Source: Streptomyces lincolnensis (GTDB lineage: Bacteria; Actinomycetota; Actinomycetes; Streptomycetales; Streptomycetaceae). From it: a stretch of 64,000 nt of DNA. Below the pieces are notes generated by a model, which was given only the letters and a program-made list of their open reading frames with translations, was not told the origin of the DNA and searched no databases. Made by a program: the position numbers and the translations under genes. The DNA lies in NCBI RefSeq assembly GCF_001685355.1, contig NZ_CP016438.1, forward strand, positions 9,114,001 to 9,178,000, read 5' to 3'. Position 1 is the stretch's first letter, and the number at the start of each line of letters is the position of its first letter. Below are positions 18,131 through 25,181 of this stretch, piece after piece.

Positions 18131-19104
18131 CGACCACCACCCCACCGATCACCCTCGACGACGTCCGTGACGCGGCCGCCCGGCTCAAGGGCGTCGCCCA
18201 CCGCACCCCCGTCCTGCGTTCGCGCACGCTCGACGAACTGGTCGGCGCCGAGGTCTTCCTCAAGTGCGAGAACTTCCAGCGCGTGGGGGCCTTCAAGTTC
18301 CGTGGCGCCTACAACGCGGCCTCCCGGCTCACCCCGGAGCAACTGGCCCGGGGCATCGCCGCCTACTCCTCCGGCAACCACGCCCAGGCCGTCGCCCTGG
18401 CCGCCCGGGAACTCGGCACCACCGCCGTGATCGTCATGCCGGAGGACACCCCGGCCTCGAAACGGGCCGCCACCGCCGGCTACGGCGCCGAGATCGTGAC
18501 GTACGACCGCTACACCGGCGACCGCGTCGCCATCGGTGAAGCTCTCGCAGCCGAGCGGAACCTGGCGCTCATCCCGCCGTACGAACACCCGCACGTCATG
18601 GCGGGGCAGGGCACCGCGGCCCTTGAACTCCTCGAAGAGGCAGGGGAGTTGGGTGCGCTGATGACACCCGTGGGAGGGGGCGGGCTGATCGCCGGCAGCG
18701 CCACCGCCGCCAAGGGCCTGGATGCCGGGATCCGGATGATCGGTGTGGAGCCCGAGGCCGGGGACGACACCAGACGGTCGCTGGAGGCGGGCCGGCGGGT
18801 CACGATCCCCGTGCCCCGCACCATCGCCGACGGCCAGGCCGTGGAGACCCCGGGAGAACTGACCTTCTCCGTCAACCGGCGGCTCGTCGACGAGATCGCC
18901 CTGGTGTCGGACGACGAGATCCGGGACGCGATGCGGTTCGCCTTCGAGCGCCTGAAGATCGTCGTCGAGCCGAGCGGCGCGACTCCGCTGGCCGCCCTGC
19001 TCTCCGGCCGGGTGAGCGGCCTGCCGCCTCGGATCGGTGTGATCGTCTCCGGCGGGAACGTCGACGCCGAACGGTTCGCGCGGATCTGCGCGGCCGGCAC
19101 CTGA
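18127..19104 (+). CDS. PLP-dependent threonine/serine dehydratase-like enzyme
   Basis: 325 residues from GTG 18127. It is a fold-type II PLP enzyme with the lysine motif FQRVGAFKFRGAYNA, SSGNHAQAVALAARE and the glycine loop TPVGGGGLIAG. It has no C-terminal ACT domain, so it is a catabolic or hydroxyaspartate-type dehydratase or serine racemase rather than the feedback-regulated IlvA. Pairing with a YheO-type regulator suggests induced use of a hydroxy-amino acid. Confidence 0.85.
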   Translation: MTTTTPPITLDDVRDAAARLKGVAHRTPVLRSRTLDELVGAEVFLKCENFQRVGAFKFRGAYNAASRLTPEQLARGIAAYSSGNHAQAVALAARELGTTAVIVMPEDTPASKRAATAGYGAEIVTYDRYTGDRVAIGEALAAERNLALIPPYEHPHVMAGQGTAALELLEEAGELGALMTPVGGGGLIAGSATAAKGLDAGIRMIGVEPEAGDDTRRSLEAGRRVTIPVPRTIADGQAVETPGELTFSVNRRLVDEIALVSDDEIRDAMRFAFERLKIVVEPSGATPLAALLSGRVSGLPPRIGVIVSGGNVDAERFARICAAGT

Positions 19105-19260
19105 CCCGGGTCCGGCCGGCATCACCCGAATGGCGGTGCTGTACGGGCGGGCGGACGATGGAGGGGTGGGGCTCGGCCCCCGCCTGCACCGCCCACGACC
19201 GGGCGGGCGACGGAGACCGGCCCCGGCCGCACCGAACACGGCCGGAAAGGAAGAACCCTC

Positions 19261-19623
19261 ATGATCGAGGTGAAGACACTCGACAAGCCGGACGAGCGCC
19301 GCGATTTCCCCCAGGGGCATCTCGAAGCCGTCCACCTCACCGGACTGGACTTCGCCGTCGCCACCTTCGAACCGGGCTGGCGCTGGTCGGAGTCCGTGGC
19401 CCCGATAGCGGGCACGGACAGCTGCCAGATCCACCACAACGGCTATGTCGTCCAGGGCCGTCTGCACGTCCGGATGGACAACGACGGTGGCGAGAGCGAG
19501 GTGGGCCCCGGGGACGTCTTCGTCTGCCCGCCCGGACATGACGCCTGGGTCGTCGGCGACGAACAGGTCGTGGTGTACGACTTCGCGGGCGGCATGGCTC
19601 AGGAGTACGCGAAAGCCGACTGA
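19261..19623 (+). CDS. Cupin-domain protein
   Basis: 120 residues from ATG 19261 with GGAAAGGAAG upstream. It is a single small beta-barrel: GWRWSESVAPIAGTDSCQIHHNGYVVQGRLHVRM holds the first cupin motif with histidines, and GDVFVCPPGHDAWVVGDEQ the second. It probably binds a metal or small ligand. The 156 bp upstream contain no other gene. It is close to an AraC-type gene on the same strand, but the relation is unclear. Confidence 0.8.
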   Translation: MIEVKTLDKPDERRDFPQGHLEAVHLTGLDFAVATFEPGWRWSESVAPIAGTDSCQIHHNGYVVQGRLHVRMDNDGGESEVGPGDVFVCPPGHDAWVVGDEQVVVYDFAGGMAQEYAKAD

Positions 19624-19667
19624 GCGCCGCCTTCGGGGGCGTTCGCGGACCGTGGTGTGATGGTGCC

Positions 19668-20081
19668 GTGAGCCGTGCCTCCGAAGACACCAACCGTCGC
19701 ATGCTGCGTGCCCGGGACGCCATGGACCGTTCCTACGCCCAGCCGTTGGACGTCCCGGCACTGGCCCGGATCGCCCATGTGTCCCAGGCGCACTTCGCCC
19801 GCACCTTCCGCGCCACCTTCGGGGAGACACCGCACCGCTACCTCCAGCGCCGGCGCGTCGAGCGCGCCATGTTCCTGCTGCGCGAGACCGACCGGAGCGT
19901 CACCGACATCTGCTTCGAGGTCGGCTTCGCCAGCCCGGGCACCTTCAGCCGGACGTTCCGCGACATCGTCGGCCGGTCGCCGCGCGCGTACCGCAAGGAA
20001 GCCGGGCGAGCCTCGCGGGCCGGCGCGGCGGCGGCCGTGCCGACCTGTTTCACGATGGCGTGGACGCGCCCACACACCTGA
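19668..20081 (+). CDS. Short AraC-family regulator (DNA-binding domain only)
   Basis: 137 residues from GTG 19668. It consists almost entirely of an AraC-type double helix-turn-helix (LDVPALARIAHVSQAHFARTF, SVTDICFEVGFASPGTFSRTFRDIVGRSP) with no sensor domain, followed by an Ala-rich tail. Such one-domain AraC proteins resemble MarA/SoxS. A convergent gene with a SoxR-type promoter lies next to it. Confidence 0.88.
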   Translation: MSRASEDTNRRMLRARDAMDRSYAQPLDVPALARIAHVSQAHFARTFRATFGETPHRYLQRRRVERAMFLLRETDRSVTDICFEVGFASPGTFSRTFRDIVGRSPRAYRKEAGRASRAGAAAAVPTCFTMAWTRPHT

Positions 20082-20099
20082 TCGCTCGGGGCCGATCAG
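20078..20099. terminator. Bidirectional hairpin between convergent genes
   Basis: CTGATCG and CGATCAG form a 7-bp perfect stem around an 8-nt loop. It overlaps the last codon and stop of the AraC gene and ends 5 bp before the stop of the convergent SnoaL-like gene. Confidence 0.45.
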
Positions 20100-20103
20100 A
20101 TCC

Positions 20104-20496
20104 TCATCCGTCGCGCACTTCGGTGTTCTGACACGCGTGCAGCAGCCACCTCCCGTCGTCCTGCTTGGTCATGACATAGAGCGGGGCGCCTTCCGTGTCG
20201 CCCTCAGCCAGGTGGTAGACCTGACGGACCTTGACGGCCGCGACGTCGGGCCGCAGGAACTGGGTGTGCACCGCCTCATAGGTGACCTCACCCTCGAAGC
20301 TCGCTGTGGGCAGTACGGCACGGGTGAACTCGGCGATCGCGTCGAAGCCGACAAGCACCTTGCCGTGGCCGGTCGTCCAGAGGGCGTCGGGATGGAACAA
20401 CGCGAGGAAACCCTCCACATCCCGGTCTCGCTGGGCGCGCTCGACGGTGGCCACGACCTGCTCGATGGCTCGGACATCTGTGGTTTCGGTCTTCAT
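20104..20496 (-). CDS. SnoaL-like/DUF4440 protein under a SoxR-type promoter
   Basis: 130 residues if translation starts at ATG 20496; a GTG at 20505 gives three more. It is a cone-fold protein of the SgcJ/SnoaL-like group (VERAQRDRDVEGFLALFHPDALWTTGHGKVLVGFDAI, VRQVYHLAEGD). Function unknown; relatives bind hydrophobic ligands or carry out small-molecule chemistry. The promoter has a SoxR-like box and places the first transcribed base at the ATG, so the mRNA may be leaderless, which favours the shorter start. Confidence 0.8.
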   Translation of the reverse strand: MKTETTDVRAIEQVVATVERAQRDRDVEGFLALFHPDALWTTGHGKVLVGFDAIAEFTRAVLPTASFEGEVTYEAVHTQFLRPDVAAVKVRQVYHLAEGDTEGAPLYVMTKQDDGRWLLHACQNTEVRDG

Positions 20497-20503
20497 GCGG
20501 ATC

Positions 20504-20534
20504 ACTCTGGTACCTCAAGTAACCTTGAGGTCAA
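20504..20534 (-). promoter_or_regulatory. SoxR-box promoter with 19-bp spacer
   Basis: ACCTCAAGTAACCTTGAGGT (20512-20531) has perfect 8-bp arms and closely matches the SoxR box CCTCAAGTTAACTTGAGG. On the minus strand it lies between TTGACC (-35, 20529-20534) and CAGAGT (-10, 20504-20509), spaced 19 bp, the long spacing typical of MerR-family activated promoters. The -10 ends 7 nt before ATG 20496. Confidence 0.75.
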
Positions 20535-20596
20535 GGCGCGACGACCGAGCAGTTTTGGATAAGTTTCCGGACCGTCCGCTCGGTAGCGTGAGGCAC

Positions 20597-21007
20597 ATGT
20601 TCACCGCCATCACGCACTCGCAGATCTACGTCCTCGACCAGGACGAGGCCCTCGGCTTCTACGTCGGCAAGCTCGGGCTGGAGGTCAACGCCGATGTCGA
20701 CCTCGGCTTCATGCGCTGGCTGACCGTCAATGTGCCCGGTCGCCCGGAGCGTCAGATCCTGCTGGAGAAGCCGGGGCCGCCGGCGCTGTCCGAGGAGACC
20801 GCGGAGCAGGTCCGCGCGCTGCTGACGAAGGGGGCGATGGGCGGGCACCTCATCTTCAGCACGGAGGACTGCCGCAAGACGTACGAGACGCTGCTGGGCA
20901 AGGGGGTCGAGTTCACCGAGGAACCCACCGAGCGCCCCTACGGGATCGACTGCGGCCTGCGCGACCCCTTCGGCAACAGCATCCGGTTCACCCAGCCGAG
21001 CGCCTGA
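20597..21007 (+). CDS. VOC/glyoxalase-superfamily protein
   Basis: 136 residues from ATG 20597, divergent from the SoxR-box gene. It has the vicinal-oxygen-chelate layout of two beta-alpha-beta-beta-beta units: SQIYVLDQDEALGFYVGKLGLEV, then HLIFSTEDCRKTYETLLGKGV and GIDCGLRDPFGNSIRFTQP. Members include glyoxalases, dioxygenases and antibiotic-binding proteins; nothing here settles which. It could share the redox-responsive control region. Confidence 0.85.
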   Translation: MFTAITHSQIYVLDQDEALGFYVGKLGLEVNADVDLGFMRWLTVNVPGRPERQILLEKPGPPALSEETAEQVRALLTKGAMGGHLIFSTEDCRKTYETLLGKGVEFTEEPTERPYGIDCGLRDPFGNSIRFTQPSA

Positions 21008-21028
21008 CCCCGGTGCACGGCCGCCGCC

Positions 21029-22003
21029 TCAGACGGTGACGACGATCTTCGCGCGTGCGTGGGCCACCTCCAGGTGACGGATCGCCTCGGCCGCCTCGCT
21101 GAGGGGATACGTCCGCTCGATGACGGGGGCGATCTTCCCGGCCTCGGCGAACTCGCGCAGTACCGCGAGGTTCTGCTTGCTCGCCTTGGCCGGGAGTTCG
21201 AGCAGCCGCTGGCGGACGAAGGGGGAGACCAGCCGCCGCTTGAAGAACAGCCCCATCGGCCCGATGAGGCTGCCGCCCTCGTACACGCCCCCGCCGGACA
21301 GCACGAGCGTGCCGGTGGGGGCAAGGACGCGCCGGAACTCGCCCAGGGAGCGGTTGCCCACCAGGTCCAGCACGGCGTCGTAGCGGTGCCCCTCCCGGGT
21401 GAAGTCCTCCCGCGTGTAGTCGAGGACCCGGTCCGCGCCGAGGGAGCGGACGAGGTCGACGTTGCGGGTGCTGCACACGCCGGTCACCTCGGCGCCGTAC
21501 GCCTTGGCCAGCTGGACGGCGAAGGTGCCCACGCCTCCCGAGGCCCCGTTCACCAGGACCGACTGCCCCGCCCGCAGCCGCGCCACGTCCCGCAGGCCGA
21601 TCAGCGCGGTGTTCGCGGCCAGGGGGATCGCGGCCGCCTGCTCGAAGGTGAGGCCGGACGGTTTCGGGCCCAGCATGCCGTCCCGCGCGCACACGTACTC
21701 CGCGAACGCCCCGTCGGCCTCGCCGTACACCTCGTCGCCGGGCCGGAGCCCCGTGACGCCGTGGCCGACCGCCTCCACCAGTCCGGCGAAGTCCCGGCCC
21801 CGGATTTTCGCCCGGGGCGCGCGCAGCCCGAGCACCAGGCGGGCGATCCTCGGGTCGCCGCGCATGAGATGCCAGTCGTAGGCGTTGACCGCCGCCGCCC
21901 GGACCCGCACCAGCACCTCGCCCGCACCGGGCACCGGCCGGTCGACGTCCCGGAACTCCAGCGTGTCCGCCGAGCCGTACCGGTCCTGGATCACTGCCTT
22001 CAT
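21029..22003 (-). CDS. NAD(P)-dependent quinone oxidoreductase/zinc-free alcohol dehydrogenase family
   Basis: 324 residues from ATG 22003 with GGAGGGG upstream. MDR-family enzyme with a GroES-like N-terminal domain (AAAVNAYDWHLMRGDP, GRDFAGLVEAVG, GDEVYGE) and a Rossmann domain (VNGASGGVGTFAVQLAKAYGAEV). It lacks the zinc-ligand cysteines of alcohol dehydrogenases, so reduction of quinones or alkenals with NADPH is most likely. It stands alone. Confidence 0.85.
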   Translation of the reverse strand: MKAVIQDRYGSADTLEFRDVDRPVPGAGEVLVRVRAAAVNAYDWHLMRGDPRIARLVLGLRAPRAKIRGRDFAGLVEAVGHGVTGLRPGDEVYGEADGAFAEYVCARDGMLGPKPSGLTFEQAAAIPLAANTALIGLRDVARLRAGQSVLVNGASGGVGTFAVQLAKAYGAEVTGVCSTRNVDLVRSLGADRVLDYTREDFTREGHRYDAVLDLVGNRSLGEFRRVLAPTGTLVLSGGGVYEGGSLIGPMGLFFKRRLVSPFVRQRLLELPAKASKQNLAVLREFAEAGKIAPVIERTYPLSEAAEAIRHLEVAHARAKIVVTV

Positions 22004-22104
22004 GGCTCCCCCTCCGTTGAGCGGAGCGTAGAGGTGCCACGGCGACAAGGACATCGGGGACAAGCCCTACTTCTCCGGGAGGAGCCCACCGGGTCCGGGT
22101 GCGG

Positions 22105-23463
22105 TCAGACCGGCAGCAGGCGTCCGACCAGGGCGCTCAGCTGGCGGGCGTTGCGGCACTCGAACATCTCGACCAGCTCGGCGTAGTCGAGCGCCGCCGA
22201 GTCGCCCGTGCCCCACTGGGCGTGCGCCTCCGGGTTCAACCAGTAGACGCGGCGGGCCCGTTCGGTGAGGTGCCGGACGGCCGGCAGGTTCGGGTCGCTC
22301 ATGTTCGTCCGGGCGTCACCGAGGACGAACACGGTCGTGCGCGGGCCCACCGCGTCGCCGTGGCGTTCGGTGAACTCGCCCAGGGCCACGCCGTAGTCGC
22401 TGCTGCCGTGCCAGCCCGTGAGCACCGCCTGAGCCCGGATCCGCGCGCCGAGCCCCTCCGGGTCGGCGGCACCGTGCACGAGCAACGGCGTGACCTCGTC
22501 GATCCGGTTGACGAAGGCGAACACCCGGACCTTGCTGAACTGGTCGTGCAGCGCCTGTACCAGCAGCATCGTGAAGTCGGAGAACCCCGACACCGAACCG
22601 GACACATCGCACAGCAGCACCAGCTCGGGACGGGCCGGCCGGCGTCGGCGCAGCACCGGCCGCATCGGCACCCCGCCCGTGGACAGCGAGCCGCGCAGGG
22701 TGCGGCGCAGATCGATGGTGCCGCGGGCGGCCCGGCGCCGACGGGCCGCCAGCCGGGTGGCGAGCTTGCGCGCGAGCGGCTGCACCGTCCTGCGCAGCTC
22801 GGCCAGCCGGTCCCGGCCCGCGAACAGGAAGTCCACGCGGTCCGCGGTCGGGGCCACCGCCCGGCGGGCGATCTCGTCCCGCCCCCGCCGCTCGGCCACC
22901 CGGCGCCGCGCCTCCCCGCCCACCATCCGGCGGAACGCCTCGATGCGCCGCCGGATCTCGTCCTCCAGCAGCCGGTCGGCGAACCCCGGGCCGCCGCCCC
23001 GCGCCCGGACGTCGTCTCGGACCCGGGCCAGCAGCGTCTGCGGGCGCAGCCGGTCCAGGGCCTGGTACGACGACCAGCCGTCCGACGCCGGCGAGGAACC
23101 GTATCCGCCGAAGCCGTCGACCGCCTCGGCGGCGAGCCGGACCAGCAGTGCCTCGTCGTCGGCGGCGAGCGCGGCCGCCAGCCGGTCGCGCAGCTCGTCC
23201 CGGTCCGCGTTCTGCGTCCCGGGCCCGCCGACACCGCGCGGGAAGTACAGGTCGAAGACCGGGTCGAACACCGGCCGCTGGGCCGTGCCGTGCAGCAGGG
23301 TCGCGGCCAGCCCCTCCCGCAGCCGCTCCCGGTCGGCGAGACCCAGCGCCTCCATCGCCTGCGCCGCGTCCACGGTCTCGCCGGTGCCGATCCGGACGCC
23401 GTGCGCTCGCAGCGCCGCGACCAGCGACGTCAGCCGCTCCGCGACACCGGCCTGCTCGCTCAC
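22105..23463 (-). CDS. VWA-domain CoxE-like protein
   Basis: 452 residues from ATG 23463. The middle is Arg-rich, and the C-terminal von Willebrand A domain carries a MIDAS motif (LVLLCDVSGSVSGFSDFTMLL, then TGWHGSSDYG). CoxE-type proteins work with a MoxR ATPase to mature metal enzymes or remodel complexes. The gene overlaps the moxR gene by 4 bp (ATGA). No CO dehydrogenase or other obvious client gene is in the window. Confidence 0.87.
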   Translation of the reverse strand: MSEQAGVAERLTSLVAALRAHGVRIGTGETVDAAQAMEALGLADRERLREGLAATLLHGTAQRPVFDPVFDLYFPRGVGGPGTQNADRDELRDRLAAALAADDEALLVRLAAEAVDGFGGYGSSPASDGWSSYQALDRLRPQTLLARVRDDVRARGGGPGFADRLLEDEIRRRIEAFRRMVGGEARRRVAERRGRDEIARRAVAPTADRVDFLFAGRDRLAELRRTVQPLARKLATRLAARRRRAARGTIDLRRTLRGSLSTGGVPMRPVLRRRRPARPELVLLCDVSGSVSGFSDFTMLLVQALHDQFSKVRVFAFVNRIDEVTPLLVHGAADPEGLGARIRAQAVLTGWHGSSDYGVALGEFTERHGDAVGPRTTVFVLGDARTNMSDPNLPAVRHLTERARRVYWLNPEAHAQWGTGDSAALDYAELVEMFECRNARQLSALVGRLLPV

Positions 23464-24320
23464 AGCGAGCCCAGGTCCAGCTTGGCCCCGGCCTTGAGGA
23501 CGTCGTCCTGGTGCTTGAGGAGCACGCCCAGGGTGTCCCGTACGACGGTCTCGTCCAGGGTGTCGGCGCCGAGGGCCAGGAGCGTACGGGCCCAGTCGAT
23601 GGTCTCGGCCACCGAGGGCACCTTGCGCAGATCCATGGCCCGCAGCGCCCCGACCACCCGTACCACCGACTCGGCCAGCGTCTCGTCGAGCCCGGGCACC
23701 CTCAGCCGTACGATCCGGCGCTCCAACTCCTCCTCGGGGAAGCCGATGTGGAGGAACAGGCAGCGGCGGCGCAGCGCCTCGGACAGCTCGCGGCTCGCGT
23801 TCGAGGTGAGCACCACGAAGGGGCGGCGGGTCGCGGTGATGGTGCCCAGCTCGGGAACGGTGACCTGGAAGTCGCTGAGCACCTCCAGGAGCAGGCCCTC
23901 GACCTCGACGTCAGCCTTGTCGGTCTCGTCGATCAGCAGGACCTTCGGGTCGTCGCCGCGGATCGCGGTCAGCAGCGGCCGGGCGAGCAGGAACTCCTCG
24001 CCGAAGATGTCCGTGCGGGCCTCGTCCCAGGTCTCGTCCCGGCCCGCGCTGATGCGCAGGAGCTGCTTGGCGTGGTTCCACTCGTACAGTGCCCGGGACT
24101 CGTCGACGCCCTCGTAGCACTGGAGGCGGACCAGCCGCGCCAGCGCGACCTCGGCCACCGCTTTGGCGAGCTCGGTCTTGCCCACCCCGGCGGGGCCCTC
24201 GACCAGCAGCGGCTTGCCCAGCCGGTCGGCGAGGAAGACGGTCGTGGCGACCGCGGGGGAGGCGAGATAGCCGGTCTCGGCGAGGCGTGCGGAGACGTCG
24301 TCGACAGAAGTGAACAGCAA
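23460..24320 (-). CDS. MoxR-type AAA+ ATPase
   Basis: 286 residues from TTG 24320 with GGAGG 5 nt upstream. Walker A EGPAGVGKTELAKA, Walker B VLLIDETDKAD, sensor FVVLTSNASRELSEALRRRCLF and arginine finger region are all visible. MoxR proteins act as chaperones with VWA partners; the CoxE-like gene is co-translated. The rare TTG start may lower expression relative to the partner. Confidence 0.9.
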   Translation of the reverse strand: MLFTSVDDVSARLAETGYLASPAVATTVFLADRLGKPLLVEGPAGVGKTELAKAVAEVALARLVRLQCYEGVDESRALYEWNHAKQLLRISAGRDETWDEARTDIFGEEFLLARPLLTAIRGDDPKVLLIDETDKADVEVEGLLLEVLSDFQVTVPELGTITATRRPFVVLTSNASRELSEALRRRCLFLHIGFPEEELERRIVRLRVPGLDETLAESVVRVVGALRAMDLRKVPSVAETIDWARTLLALGADTLDETVVRDTLGVLLKHQDDVLKAGAKLDLGSL

Positions 24321-24402
24321 CGGGGCCTCCAGGTCGGCGGGGACGGGTCGGAACCGCTCGGTGGTCGTCCGAAACCACTATCTAAGCGCTTGTTCACCGC
24401 CG

Positions 24403-24468
24403 CTGTCACGCGAGAGGGGGAGCCCTGTCACGCGAGAGGAAGGCCCCTGTCCCACGACAAGAAGGCGG
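24403..24468. repeat. Three tandem 22-bp repeats in a divergent promoter region
   Basis: Units begin at 24403, 24425 and 24447, exactly 22 bp apart. The first two share CTGTCACGCGAGAGG; the third, CTGTCCCACGACAAG, matches at 11 of 15. They lie between the divergent moxR and tetR genes. A period of two helical turns suits a row of protein-binding sites. Confidence 0.7.
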
Positions 24469-24481
24469 GCGACACCTGTAT

Positions 24482-24491
24482 ACCGATCGGT
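24482..24491. promoter_or_regulatory. TetR self-operator candidate
   Basis: ACCGATCGGT is a perfect 10-bp palindrome, set in TATACCGATCGGTTT, 35 bp upstream of the tetR start. Sites of this form are common in TetR self-regulated promoters. Confidence 0.6.
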
Positions 24492-24526
24492 TTCCCTTTG
24501 TGTCCCGGCAGAGGTAACCTCGCCGT

Positions 24527-25096
24527 ATGGCCACCACAGACAAGGCGTCGACCAGGGACCGGCTGCTCGACGCGGCGACGGAGCTCTTCTACCGCGACGG
24601 CGTCTCCATCGGCGTGGAGGCGCTGTGCCGCACGGCCGGTGTCTCCAAGCGGTCGATGTACCAGCTGTTCGCGAGCAAGGACGAGGTCCTCGCCGCGAGC
24701 CTGGACCGGCGCCTTCCCGCCTACGCGGCGCATCTCCTGCCGGGCCCGGAGTTCGCCGGCACCCCGCGCGAACGCATCCTGTACGTCTTCGGGCAGGTGG
24801 AGAAGGGCTCGACCGACCCCGGCTACCACGGCTGCCCCTTCCTGTCCGCACAGGTCGAGCTGAAGGACCCCGACCACCCGGCGAGCCGAGTCGCCCGCGC
24901 CGCCAAGGAGAAGCTCCAGGAGGTGCTCCGGGCCGAGGCGGAGGCCGGCGGCGCGCACGAACCCGCGCTCCTCGCCCGCCAGTTGATGCTGGTCTTCGAC
25001 GGTGCGAGCGCCCGTGCCGGTGCCCGCGTCGAGACCCTGGACGGGCTGACGACGGCGACCGTGACGGCCCTGCTGGACGCGGCGGGCGTGCGCTGA
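24527..25096 (+). CDS. TetR-family regulator
   Basis: 189 residues from ATG 24527. The N-terminal HTH is clear (LLDAATELFYRDGVSIGVEALCRTAGVSKRSMYQLFASKDEVL). The ligand domain contains CPFLSAQVELKDPDHPASRVA, the pattern seen in a group of Streptomyces TetR proteins near oxidoreductases. No obvious structural target gene is adjacent on the same strand; the divergent moxR/coxE-like pair is the best candidate. Confidence 0.88.
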   Translation: MATTDKASTRDRLLDAATELFYRDGVSIGVEALCRTAGVSKRSMYQLFASKDEVLAASLDRRLPAYAAHLLPGPEFAGTPRERILYVFGQVEKGSTDPGYHGCPFLSAQVELKDPDHPASRVARAAKEKLQEVLRAEAEAGGAHEPALLARQLMLVFDGASARAGARVETLDGLTTATVTALLDAAGVR

Positions 25097-25108
25097 CGAA
25101 GCGACGAA

Positions 25109-25134
25109 GGGGCGGCCACCGCAGTGGCCGCCCC
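25109..25134. terminator. Strong hairpin between convergent tetR and ABC permease genes
   Basis: GGGGCGGCCAC and GTGGCCGCCCC form a perfect 11-bp stem with a CGCA tetraloop, 12 bp after the tetR stop and 48 bp from the convergent permease stop. It can serve both strands. Confidence 0.8.
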
Positions 25135-25181
25135 AGTCGTTCCTGTCTCGCAGCCGCCTCCCGCAGCCGCCTCCCGCGGCG

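Noticed and set aside
20503..20505. GTG 20505 as the SnoaL-like start
   Set aside because: It has GAGG upstream, but the predicted transcript begins at ATG 20496, which is only compatible with the shorter form.
24403..24468. CRISPR-like repeats
   Set aside because: Direct tandem repeats of 22 bp without spacers and no cas genes; a regulatory repeat is more likely.
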